NCBI RefSeq assembly: GCF_006491595.2
Contig: NZ_VEVQ02000002.1
Span: 186,001-250,000 of the forward strand
Direction of reading: 5' to 3'
Source of the DNA: Flavobacterium jejuense
GTDB lineage: Bacteria; Bacteroidota; Bacteroidia; Flavobacteriales; Flavobacteriaceae
DNA length: 64,000 nucleotides
Below are positions 28,510 through 35,822 of the stretch, piece after piece. The position numbers and the translations under genes are program-made. The notes under the pieces are model-generated. The model was not told the origin of the DNA. It saw only the letters and a list, made by a program, of their open reading frames with translations, and did no database searches. Numbering within the stretch: the first letter of the stretch is position 1; each line of letters opens with the position of its first letter.

Positions 28510-29775
28510 TTAAATAATTGTGTGATCTCCTAAAACTTCACTAACAGTTAAGCCCCAATGTGGTATTTTGCCACCAAGTGTGTAATACATTTCTTTAAAC
28601 TCCATTTTAAGAGCATAGGGTGTAATTCCCATCTCTAAATGGCTTTCTGTTCCGCCCCACCATTCATTAGTTCTCATATAGAATCCTTTAATACCGCCCA
28701 TATCTCCCATGCACAAGAGTTCAAATTCCATAGGTTTAATTTCCTCATTAATGATGCCTAGTTCTTTTGCTAAAGTATTGGCTAAAACTTCCGCTTCCAT
28801 GTGTCCTAAAGAGCCTATTTTTGGAACAGTAATGGATGCAGCATCACCAACAGCAAAAATGTTTTGGTAATCTGGGTTTCGCATATATAAATCTGTAATT
28901 ACAAAACCCATATCATCTGTGAAGGGCAATTCTTTTAAAAAATCATGAGCTTGCCAGTCAGGAAAGAGGATTGCAATTTCGGCTTCTTGAGTACTTCCAT
29001 CCATAAATTCAATACCCCCTTTGTGTACCTTTTTAATTCCGTTAGTATTAGCCTGATAATTATAGCCCATTTCATCCATCATAGGAACTAATTTGCTTAA
29101 TATGGTTTCTCCAGCATCTTCTGCAATTACTTTAGCTGGTGTAGAAAGAAAAAAAGTAGTTGCATCTCCTTTTTTATTTTTCTCTAACCAATGTGCCAAT
29201 GAAAACGCCATTTCCACTGGTGGTCCTTCGCAAGCTGTTAAGGCAATAGGCATATCTTTTGGTAATTTATCACTCTTACCTTGATGAAAAACATCGGATG
29301 TTATGGCTATTGGACCTCCTTTATAGTCTTTATGCAGGTAATTACGTAAACGGTTTCCAAGAAATACATCGGTTACACTATGACCGTTTTCACTAAAACC
29401 ATCAATTTTATCAAAAGCCAAACGATTCCCAAGTGCTATAACTAAATAATCGTAGTTAATTTTACGAACAGGATGTCCCAACCGTTCATTAGGTTGATAA
29501 AAAACAGTATTCGTTTCTGGATCAATTGTAGTAATTTCTGCTTGAATGAAAGCACTACCATCACGCTCTAGAAACTTCATGAATTTGTACTGTAAGTCTA
29601 TTGCTGGATTAACATTTGCTAAAACCTGCATAGGAATATTTGGAACAAAAGTTAGCAAAGACTTACGGTCTATTATGGTAATATCGGCTTTATCCTTAAC
29701 TGCTGCATGAATATATCTTGCTGTTGTTAAACCCGCAAAATTGCATCCAAGAATAATGATATGTGGCTTTTTCAT
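28510..29775 (-). CDS. Sulfide:quinone reductase-like FAD/NAD(P) oxidoreductase
   Basis: The 421-residue flavoprotein has an N-terminal dinucleotide fold (IIILGCNFAGLTTARYI), a DYLVIALGNR segment and a C-terminal FAVGDAASI FAD-binding motif. TACEGPPVE carries a Cys in the position of a redox-active Cys of sulfide:quinone reductases, and another Cys occurs in LLCMGDMGG near residue 365. These suggest a quinone-linked oxidation of sulfide or a related thiol, but the type II NADH dehydrogenase family is a close relative. Its stop overlaps the start region of the upstream OsmC gene by four bases, so the two are translationally coupled. OsmC proteins reduce peroxides, fitting sulfur or peroxide stress. 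Confidence 0.87.
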   Translation of the reverse strand: MKKPHIIILGCNFAGLTTARYIHAAVKDKADITIIDRKSLLTFVPNIPMQVLANVNPAIDLQYKFMKFLERDGSAFIQAEITTIDPETNTVFYQPNERLGHPVRKINYDYLVIALGNRLAFDKIDGFSENGHSVTDVFLGNRLRNYLHKDYKGGPIAITSDVFHQGKSDKLPKDMPIALTACEGPPVEMAFSLAHWLEKNKKGDATTFFLSTPAKVIAEDAGETILSKLVPMMDEMGYNYQANTNGIKKVHKGGIEFMDGSTQEAEIAILFPDWQAHDFLKELPFTDDMGFVITDLYMRNPDYQNIFAVGDAASITVPKIGSLGHMEAEVLANTLAKELGIINEEIKPMEFELLCMGDMGGIKGFYMRTNEWWGGTESHLEMGITPYALKMEFKEMYYTLGGKIPHWGLTVSEVLGDHTII

Positions 29776-30239
29776 TTACTTTCAATTAAAATGGGTTTTA
29801 CTTGTATATTTATTTCAGTGGTTATTTTTGACCTAATGGAACGAGATATTAAACAGGCATTTTTAGCTTTTTTTACAATTCGCATTGCCTTATTAAAGTG
29901 AATTTCATTTTGGATAACCACTACAGGTTTAAGAAATATTTCACTAATCATTAATTTGCCCTCTATCATTTCAAGTTTTCCTTTTGCGTGACAACTAAAA
30001 CTCGTAAAATCTAAAGTGGAATTTTCTGCAATAGCTAAAAAGGTAGTCATTAAACAACCACTAACGGCTGCTATGAATAAGTGTTCAGGTGACCAAATAC
30101 CAGCAATTCCTTTTGGAAATTCTGGAGGTGTAGCTACTTCAATACAAATACCATTTTTAGTACTCAATTCTGGGGAACACATAATTCCTTTTCGGCTGTT
30201 TTGCCAATTGATATCGACGTTATAATAGTGTGATTCCAT
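29772..30239 (-). CDS. OsmC family peroxide-detoxifying protein
   Basis: The protein has an N-terminal strand region, then SPEHLFIAAVSGCLMTTFLAIAEN, with the first redox Cys, and KAKNACLISRSI with the second, as in OsmC/Ohr proteins that reduce organic hydroperoxides. The open frame extends to 30272 (166 residues). I chose ATG 30239, which begins MESHYYNVDINWQNSRKGIM, because homologues start here and the first 11 residues are unlike the family. The stop overlaps the ATG of the flavoprotein gene by four bases. A second OsmC gene lies 2.6 kb away. Confidence 0.85.
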   Translation of the reverse strand: MESHYYNVDINWQNSRKGIMCSPELSTKNGICIEVATPPEFPKGIAGIWSPEHLFIAAVSGCLMTTFLAIAENSTLDFTSFSCHAKGKLEMIEGKLMISEIFLKPVVVIQNEIHFNKAMRIVKKAKNACLISRSIRSKITTEINIQVKPILIESK

Positions 30240-30290
30240 TGTATGTTCTTTAATATTGTTAGTAATTTTCAACGATTGTATGGAATAATT

Positions 30291-30515
30291 TTAATAGGCT
30301 CTTTTTCTATATTTAGATTTTTTTTTAGTACTTATTTTAAAGAGAAAATAGAGTGGGCAAAAACTGAATAAACTTGTTGCAATTAATACACCTAATACAA
30401 GTAATAGAATTAATGCAAGAACACCAGTGATATAATCTGTTAGATATAAAGTAGCTATAATTATAGCTATTCCAACTCTTATCATTTGGTCTACAGCTCC
30501 TATATTTTTTTTCAT
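30291..30515 (-). CDS. DUF2892 small membrane protein
   Basis: The 74-residue protein opens with MKKNIGAVDQMIRVGIAIII, the pattern of DUF2892 (YgaP-like membrane segment), followed by a second helix LALILLLVLGVLIATSLFSFCPLYFLF, and a basic tail KISTKKKSKYRKRAY. Members form a short two-helix inner-membrane unit, sometimes fused to rhodanese domains. FCPLYFLF keeps the conserved Cys-Pro. It belongs to the co-directional island of stress genes. Confidence 0.85.
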   Translation of the reverse strand: MKKNIGAVDQMIRVGIAIIIATLYLTDYITGVLALILLLVLGVLIATSLFSFCPLYFLFKISTKKKSKYRKRAY

Positions 30516-30552
30516 ATGTTTATTTTAATTATTTTTACTTGCTATGATAGCC

Positions 30553-30768
30553 TTATTTCTCAATTAATTCTTTTTTTTCTAAATAGTCTTCCTTACTTAT
30601 TTCACCTAAAGCTAATCGCTTTTTTAATATCTCTATTGGTGTTTCTTTAGTTGTTTTTTTGTCACTGTTTTTAAAAGATTTATATAAAAAAAAGCAAATC
30701 AGTAGCACTATTGCAATGCACCACCAAATTAGATGCAAACCCATAAAATGGTAATTATTGTTCATCAT
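30553..30768 (-). CDS. SHOCT-domain small membrane protein
   Basis: The 71 residues contain one membrane helix (LHLIWWCIAIVLLICFFLY) and a C-terminal SHOCT domain: PIEILKKRLALGEISKEDYLEKKELI. SHOCT domains are short oligomerisation units found at protein C-termini. The product is probably an inner-membrane protein with a cytoplasmic tail. The gene lies 37 bases from the DUF2892 gene on its downstream side and 26 bases from the following hypothetical gene. Confidence 0.85.
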   Translation of the reverse strand: MMNNNYHFMGLHLIWWCIAIVLLICFFLYKSFKNSDKKTTKETPIEILKKRLALGEISKEDYLEKKELIEK

Positions 30769-30794
30769 AATCAGAATGTTTAGTTATTTTATAT

Positions 30795-30998
30795 TTAATG
30801 CTCTTTTGCATAGGAAGCTATTAGTTCAATTAATGAGTTTAAGTATTCTTTTAAGTCATTATTATTAATTCCTTTATGGTTAAGGGATGCATAATTTTCA
30901 GGAATTTCAGTGATGTATTTCATTAGTTCAGGATATTCCTCCTGAATTCTTATAGTTGTTAGTCGAATTGTTTCATTAATGTCATCATAAGTTTCCAT
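30795..30998 (-). CDS. Small hypothetical protein
   Basis: The 67-residue protein is acidic and helical (METYDDINETIRLTTIRIQ) with a second part EELNSLIELIASYAKEH-like. It has no signal peptide, no Cys, and no family that I can name. It sits 26 bases upstream of the SHOCT gene, on the same strand, and downstream of a strong terminator. It may belong to the same transcript as the SHOCT and DUF2892 genes. Confidence 0.65.
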   Translation of the reverse strand: METYDDINETIRLTTIRIQEEYPELMKYITEIPENYASLNHKGINNNDLKEYLNSLIELIASYAKEH

Positions 30999-31016
30999 AA
31001 ACTGCTAGTTTTAAAA

Positions 31017-31046
31017 AGTAAAAGCATCTATTCAGATGCTTTTACT
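31017..31046 (-). terminator. Perfect 13-bp hairpin terminator
   Basis: AGTAAAAGCATCT (31017-31029) pairs perfectly with AGATGCTTTTACT (31034-31046) around a four-base loop. It lies 13 bases past the stop codon of the 40-residue lysine-rich gene and before the start of the next gene, so it should end the BON-region transcript. Confidence 0.8.
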
Positions 31047-31058
31047 AAATAGTTAGGC

Positions 31059-31181
31059 TCATTTTTTTTTCTCAACCTGTTCTTTTGCAGTTTCTCTTTT
31101 ATTATTCTTATCTTTTTTTTGATTTTTACCAATTGGATTTTTTGATTTTTCTTTTTCCGTTTTTATTAGTGTATTTTTCAT
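31059..31181 (-). CDS. Lysine-rich 40-residue protein
   Basis: An ATG at 31181 opens a 41-codon frame ending in TGA at 31059. The product is highly basic, with about 16 Lys among 40 residues, and begins MKNTLIKTEKEKSKNPIGKN. It ends in VEKKK. No hydrophobic core is evident, so it may be disordered or bind nucleic acid. It is followed at once by a strong terminator and preceded by the BON gene 33 bases upstream. That placement supports a real gene. Confidence 0.55.
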   Translation of the reverse strand: MKNTLIKTEKEKSKNPIGKNQKKDKNNKRETAKEQVEKKK

Positions 31182-31214
31182 ATTGTTTCTTTTTAAATTA
31201 AGTGTGTAATTGTA

Positions 31215-31886
31215 TTAATTAACAAATGCATAGTAATAATCTACTGCTAAGTCATTTTTTACATGCCAAATACCAGGTGTTTTCCAAGCAATACGTTCTG
31301 CTTCTTCTTTTTCATACCAAGAATTTACTATTCCTGAAAGTGTAACAGTTGTTCCAGAAACTTTAACTCTAATATCAGAATTATCTATTGACCAGCTTCT
31401 TGCAATTGCATTTTCAACTTCTTTTTGTTCGATCTCATCATTAGATTCTGATTTAATTTTAATGCTATTGGTTACTCCTTTAACACCACGTAAATGATGT
31501 ATTGCATTTTTAGCATCTTCTCTTTGATAATTCCAAGGAAGTTCACCACTTAATGTTACCCAACCATTTTCTACTTTTACAGTCACTTTATTATTTGGTA
31601 CGGTCCAACTTCTTTTTAGGGCTTTTAAAACTTCATCCACTACTTCTGAATCTGTTTTGCCCCATTTGCTAGGAAATTTTACTTCAATTTTTTCAATTAG
31701 AGCTTTTACACCAATTACTTTTTTAGCGGCTGTTTCTGCTTCTATTTTTTTAGCATAGCTATCTACTTCACCCGTAAGAGTAATCACACCGTCTTTTGCA
31801 GTTACTCCTATTTCAGCAGCATGTAATAAAGGTTCCCATTTAATAGCATTTTGAACATCTCTTTGTAATTCTGCATTGTTTTTCAT
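31215..31886 (-). CDS. Protein with three BON domains
   Basis: The 223 residues are three consecutive BON domains of about 70 residues: (1) VQNAIKWEPLL...GVITLTGEVDSYAKK, (2) VLKALKRSWTVP...GWVTLSGELPWNYQR, (3) VENAIARSWSID...TTVTLSGIVNSWYEKE. Each has the central V/T-LSG strand. BON domains bind phospholipid and hydrophobic ligands in osmotic-stress proteins such as OsmY. There is no signal peptide, so a cytoplasmic location is likely, unlike OsmY. It is preceded by a 115-bp upstream region containing CAATGAA/TTCATTG (31903-31922). Confidence 0.9.
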   Translation of the reverse strand: MKNNAELQRDVQNAIKWEPLLHAAEIGVTAKDGVITLTGEVDSYAKKIEAETAAKKVIGVKALIEKIEVKFPSKWGKTDSEVVDEVLKALKRSWTVPNNKVTVKVENGWVTLSGELPWNYQREDAKNAIHHLRGVKGVTNSIKIKSESNDEIEQKEVENAIARSWSIDNSDIRVKVSGTTVTLSGIVNSWYEKEEAERIAWKTPGIWHVKNDLAVDYYYAFVN

Positions 31887-31902
31887 CTTGTATATTTTAA
31901 TA

Positions 31903-31922
31903 CAATGAATAGATTTTCATTG
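31903..31922. promoter_or_regulatory. Inverted repeat upstream of the BON gene
   Basis: CAATGAA (31903-31909) and TTCATTG (31916-31922) form a perfect 7-bp inverted repeat with a six-base centre, 17 bases upstream of the BON gene start. It is a candidate operator or part of its leader, with no known regulator. Confidence 0.3.
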
Positions 31923-32001
31923 CTATACAAAGGTGAAGGATTATTGATTTAATCTGTTACACAATTAGTTATTAGAATTACATGATTAGGAAAATAGAAT
32001 A

Positions 32002-32565
32002 CTATTGCAGATTTTCTAAAGGTTTGCGTTTCTTGTTTTTTATATTTTTGAAGAAAGTAGGAGTAAGACCCGTAATTTTTTTGAATTGATTGGATAAATG
32101 TGCTACACTGCTATAATGCAGTTGATATGATATTTTTGTAAGACTTAACTCATCATACATAATTAATTCTTTTACCCTTTCGATTTTATGAAGAATAATA
32201 AAATGTTCTATAGTAATCCCTTTTGTTTTAGAAAACAAATTAGATAAACTATGATAATCTTGGTTTAATTTATTGGTTAGAAAAATTGAAAAATTGACAG
32301 GAGGTACTTCGTCAGAATTATGAATCATGTTTACAATAATGGTAACTATTTTTTCTACTAATATTGCTTTTTTATCATCCATTAGTTCAAGACCATATTC
32401 ATGAAGTACATTTTTTAGGTGAGTTCTTTCCTTTTTTTTAATTGGCTTAACTAAACTTACTTCACCTAATTCAAGGTTATAGTAATTCAAATCCATTTTT
32501 TTTAGTTCTGAAGCAACTGTCATTTTACAGCAAAGACATACCATATTCTGAATATAAAGCTTCAT
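32002..32565 (-). CDS. AraC-family regulator with N-terminal HMA-like cysteine domain
   Basis: The first 75 residues look like a heavy-metal-associated fold with the Cys pair changed to MVCLCC (YIQNMVCLCCKMTVASELKK), then a linker. The C-terminal 100 residues are an AraC/XylS DNA-binding domain with two helix-turn-helices (LTKISYQLHYSSVAHLSNQ and KKITGLTPTFFKN). A metal or thiol-oxidant signal acting on the Cys cluster is plausible. The gene lies directly upstream of the BON gene on the same strand and near two OsmC genes, so it could control the island. Specific targets cannot be seen. Confidence 0.85.
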   Translation of the reverse strand: MKLYIQNMVCLCCKMTVASELKKMDLNYYNLELGEVSLVKPIKKKERTHLKNVLHEYGLELMDDKKAILVEKIVTIIVNMIHNSDEVPPVNFSIFLTNKLNQDYHSLSNLFSKTKGITIEHFIILHKIERVKELIMYDELSLTKISYQLHYSSVAHLSNQFKKITGLTPTFFKNIKNKKRKPLENLQ

Positions 32566-32795
32566 TTATAATTTTTTATTAATTAGCTATAACTTTTTCA
32601 TTATTAATGAATTATGTATAGTATTATAAAAGTAAGCATATTTTACTCTTTAAGCTATTTATAGTTTCTTTTTTTAACTAAAAGTTCTCTTTTTAATTTG
32701 TAAAATGAAATTACAATAGAGAAAGCTATTTTTTTAAGAAAATAGGGTATTTAAGAATGATGAAATAGTTTTTTAATGTTATTTAGGTTCTTAAT

Positions 32796-33200
32796 TTATA
32801 TTGAGATTACGATTATTTTACCTGAAATAGAACAGGATGATTTAAGAGTGTTAAAAATGGTTCCAAAATTTTCAATATTTTTTTTTAGTAAATTAATATT
32901 CAAATTTTTGTCTTCACTGTAAATTGTTAATTCGTAATTGATTTCATCTAGTTTAGGAGGTTTTTCTATACGTATTGCATTGACAATTATTTCGGCATTT
33001 GAATATTCGAAATGCATTAGATTAGAAAAACGTTCCACATTTTTAAGTACACAAGCTGAAAGTGAACCTAATAGTAATTCGGCAGGGTTTACCAAAGTAT
33101 CAGCCGTTTCAGGAGTAATTCCAAAAGCAATTTCAGCTTCCTTAATTTTTATAACAGCTTTGTTTTTAGCAGTAGAATGTGCTTTTGCAGTGTATTTCAT
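32796..33200 (-). CDS. Second OsmC family protein
   Basis: The 134-residue protein has the OsmC plan: an N-terminal beta section, a long helix with LVNPAELLLGSLSACVLKNVERF carrying one redox Cys, and a later KSSCSISGKI with the second. It is shorter than the first OsmC protein of this island. Likely activity is reduction of organic hydroperoxides using thiols in the cytoplasm. No neighbour is close: 61 bp to the lipoprotein gene, and 230 bp to the AraC gene, in which I see only a weak CTATTTT/AAAATAG hairpin. Confidence 0.82.
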   Translation of the reverse strand: MKYTAKAHSTAKNKAVIKIKEAEIAFGITPETADTLVNPAELLLGSLSACVLKNVERFSNLMHFEYSNAEIIVNAIRIEKPPKLDEINYELTIYSEDKNLNINLLKKNIENFGTIFNTLKSSCSISGKIIVISI

Positions 33201-33261
33201 AATTTATGGATGATGTTAATTTGATTGCCAAAAAACAGTTGACTTTTATAACTAAACTACT

Positions 33262-34050
33262 TTATTTTACTTTCAAAAAGATACCTTCGACTGTTGCATT
33301 GTGACCAAATTGACTGTTGCAATATTCTTGGGTGTAATTGATGGTTATGAAATCTTTATAAATTGTAACTTCAAACTCACAATCTTCAGTATTTGCTATA
33401 TTATATATGAAAGAATTAGATGTTAGTAGGATAGTATCTCTCTCAACAACAGCCATATTTCTAGAAGGTTCACCAGTAACACTAAAAATTTCAAAGACTA
33501 CTTCATTTTTATTTATTTTTTCCATTGAAAAATCACCTTGATAGCCTTCTTCGCTATATTGATAATGATATTTTCCAAACATTTCGTCTGTATCGGGTTT
33601 AATACTAGGTGAGACTAATGTGGTGTCTTTCGCAGTTAAGTTTAAAGTGAAATTTTTGCTATTTTTAGGTGAAAACCAATCTCCAGTAAAATGATTGTCA
33701 TTTGTGATTTTTCCAGAAATAATTCCAGTAATGTTTCCAGAGGATTCAAATTCTAATAAACGGAAATTCCCTTCATTGACAGTACCAATTACTTTTATTG
33801 GAAGTTTTTCTTTGGTATTGAGATAGATGATTTCACCCACAGCAATTTTATTTTCAATCTGGTAATGCAAATATATCGGAATTGATTTATTGATATAGCC
33901 TTTCCAAAAAGTCTCTTTTTTGAATGTTTTCTCAGATACTGCAACAGTTTCATTAAGTGAGTCTTTTACTAGACTAGGCTTTGTTTCATTTTCTTTTTTG
34001 GATTGGCAAGAAAGTAGTAAAATGGTTAGAATTAAAAGAAGTTGTTTCAT
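33262..34050 (-). CDS. Hypothetical lipoprotein
   Basis: The signal MKQLLLILTILLLSCQS gives a lipidated Cys at residue 15. The remaining 245 residues are beta-rich, with repeated motifs such as FKKETFWKGYINKSIPIYLHY and ITNDNHFTGDWFSPKNS. I recognise no enzyme or transporter motif. It is probably exported and attached to a membrane. The terminator of the tpiA transcript lies upstream, so this gene has its own promoter. Confidence 0.75.
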   Translation of the reverse strand: MKQLLLILTILLLSCQSKKENETKPSLVKDSLNETVAVSEKTFKKETFWKGYINKSIPIYLHYQIENKIAVGEIIYLNTKEKLPIKVIGTVNEGNFRLLEFESSGNITGIISGKITNDNHFTGDWFSPKNSKNFTLNLTAKDTTLVSPSIKPDTDEMFGKYHYQYSEEGYQGDFSMEKINKNEVVFEIFSVTGEPSRNMAVVERDTILLTSNSFIYNIANTEDCEFEVTIYKDFITINYTQEYCNSQFGHNATVEGIFLKVK

Positions 34051-34116
34051 TTGAAGACTAATTTATTAGCTCAATATAGCATTTTAGATTTACATATTGT
34101 TATTGGCAATAAAGAA

Positions 34117-34144
34117 AAACCCTCAACTTTGCATTTGAGGGTTT
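34117..34144 (-). terminator. Terminator hairpin after tpiA
   Basis: AAACCCTCAA (34117-34126) pairs perfectly with TTGAGGGTTT (34135-34144), around an eight-base loop, followed on the minus strand by a T-rich run. It lies 24 bases after the tpiA stop codon and separates the housekeeping operon from the lipoprotein gene. Confidence 0.8.
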
Positions 34145-34167
34145 GATTTAGTTTATTTGATAGGAAA

Positions 34168-34917
34168 TTAAAATCCGTTTACAATTGCTAAAAAATCATC
34201 AGCTTTTAGGGAGGCACCTCCAATTAAGCCACCATCTACATCTGGTTTTGAGAAAATTTCTTTTGCATTATCTGGTTTTACACTTCCTCCATACAAAATA
34301 GTAAGATTATCAGCAATGTCACTTCCATATACCTTTGCTACTAAATTTCTAATGAATAAGTGCATTTCTTGAGCTTGTTCAGGAGAAGCAGTTTCTCCTG
34401 TTCCAATAGCCCAAACAGGTTCATATGCTAAAACAATCTTTGCCCAATCTTTTTTTTCTAAATGAAATAAACCGTCTCTTAATTGGTATTCTACCACATT
34501 GAAATGATTGTCTATTTGACGGTCTTTTAATTCTTCACCAAAGCAAAATATAACACGCATATCGTGTTTTAAAGCAGTATCCACTTTATTAGCTAATAAA
34601 GCATCTGTTTCATGGAAGAAAGCACGTCTTTCGCTATGTCCTAAAATTACAGTTTTAACACCTATATCAGTTAGCATATTAGCAGCAATTTCACCAGTAA
34701 ATGCACCAGCTTCTGTTTGATGCATGTTTTGTGCTGCTACTGTAATTCCTTTTCCTGCTATTTTATCTACAGCTGCTTTTAAGTTTACATAAGTAGGAGC
34801 AACTATAATTTCAGTTGTTGTGTCTTGTTTTTTAGCTAGTATTTCGTCTAGCAAAGCTAAGGTTTCTGTATGCGTTTTATGCATTTTCCAGTTTCCTGCA
34901 ACAATATTTTTTCTCAT
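34168..34917 (-). CDS. tpiA: Triosephosphate isomerase
   Basis: The 249-residue enzyme has all signatures: GNWKMHKT at the N-terminus with the active-site Lys, ILGHSERR with the catalytic His, AYEPVWAIGTG with the catalytic Glu, and GGSVKPDN in the phosphate loop. It interconverts dihydroxyacetone phosphate and glyceraldehyde 3-phosphate in glycolysis. The start overlaps the stop of the TlpA-like gene (TAATG), so translation is coupled. A perfect hairpin follows as terminator. Nothing unusual is seen. Confidence 0.98.
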   Translation of the reverse strand: MRKNIVAGNWKMHKTHTETLALLDEILAKKQDTTTEIIVAPTYVNLKAAVDKIAGKGITVAAQNMHQTEAGAFTGEIAANMLTDIGVKTVILGHSERRAFFHETDALLANKVDTALKHDMRVIFCFGEELKDRQIDNHFNVVEYQLRDGLFHLEKKDWAKIVLAYEPVWAIGTGETASPEQAQEMHLFIRNLVAKVYGSDIADNLTILYGGSVKPDNAKEIFSKPDVDGGLIGGASLKADDFLAIVNGF

Positions 34918-35414
34918 TATTGTAAAGATTTTAGAGTTTCTATTAGTTTGTTATCGTCAGCTTCAATTACTTTAAATAAAGCTATTTTTCCTGTTTTATC
35001 GATGACCATATATCTTGGAATCCAATCTAATTTTATCGATTTTCCAAAAACACCTTTCATTCCGTCTGATGTTAGATAATGTTCTCCTTTTACTTCATAT
35101 TTTGCGATTCCCTTGATCCAAGCCTCGTAATTTTTATCCATAGAAATGAATAGATAAGTGGCTTCTGGAAATTGTTCTTGTAATTCTTTTACTTTTGGCA
35201 TTCCTTTTATACAATCAGGACACCATGAAGCCCAAACATCAACTACAACTGTTTGTCCTTTGTATTGATCTATAATTTCTTGAAAGGTAATTGACTTGTT
35301 TTCTGTTGTTGTCATTACATTTTCTAAAGCTTCTTTTTTAAATTCGGTATCTTGAGCGTTTGAACAAGAAGTAATGGATAAAGCTAAACCCAATAGTGCA
35401 ATTATTTTTTTCAT
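34917..35414 (-). CDS. TlpA-like thioredoxin-fold disulfide reductase, lipoprotein
   Basis: From ATG 35414 the protein begins with a lipoprotein signal ending SITSCSNAQ. The upstream extension to 35435 is only seven residues (MKHKRNK) and unlikely. A thioredoxin fold follows, with the active site WASWCPDCIKGMP, where the CxxC is CPDC. TlpA-type proteins reduce disulfides or handle thiol redox in the periplasm. It lies just downstream of a decayed lipoprotein gene and upstream of tpiA with a TAATG overlap. Confidence 0.88.
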   Translation of the reverse strand: MKKIIALLGLALSITSCSNAQDTEFKKEALENVMTTTENKSITFQEIIDQYKGQTVVVDVWASWCPDCIKGMPKVKELQEQFPEATYLFISMDKNYEAWIKGIAKYEVKGEHYLTSDGMKGVFGKSIKLDWIPRYMVIDKTGKIALFKVIEADDNKLIETLKSLQ

Positions 35415-35482
35415 TTTGTTTCTTTTGTGTTTCAAAATTACGTTTTCTATTTTAGATCTTTCTTAATTAAAAGTAAAAAACA

Positions 35483-35822
35483 CTAATTGGTTAGCCAACT
35501 AACGTTTCTAATAGTACTACTAATAAAATCTAAAAAACTAGATGATACATTTGGTAATTCACTAAATGTAACTTTTCTAGTCTTGAAAGTTGTAGAAATA
35601 CCTAGTGATAAATTAGAATCTAGACATCGTCTATGAAATAATTCTAATTAGAACCATTTTGAATTTCTACTATTATGAAATCTTCATATTCTTGCAAAAA
35701 AAGTGTTTCTTAAGTTGTTTTTATCTTCTATACAAGGTTTATTTTTAAAGGCAATCTACTACAGATTCACAACTGACTAGAAGAAAAGCAAGTAGAAAGA
35801 TTCCTTTTTTTAAAAGAGTCAT
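35483..35822 (-). pseudogene. Decayed lipoprotein gene between DoxX and TlpA-like genes
   Basis: The start is ATG 35822, overlapping the DoxX stop (TAATG). It reads MTLLKKGIFLLAFLLVSCES with a clear lipobox and then stops after VVDCL. Protein-like frames continue by frame changes: FKNKPCIEDKNNLRN, then YEDFIIVEIQNG, then a 40-codon piece with RKVTFSELPNVSSSF ending in TAG at 35483. At least three frameshifts are needed. The opening resembles small Cys-rich lipoproteins that I recall at this operon position in Flavobacteria (SCES-VDC). The order and coupling indicate a broken member of that operon. Confidence 0.7.
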
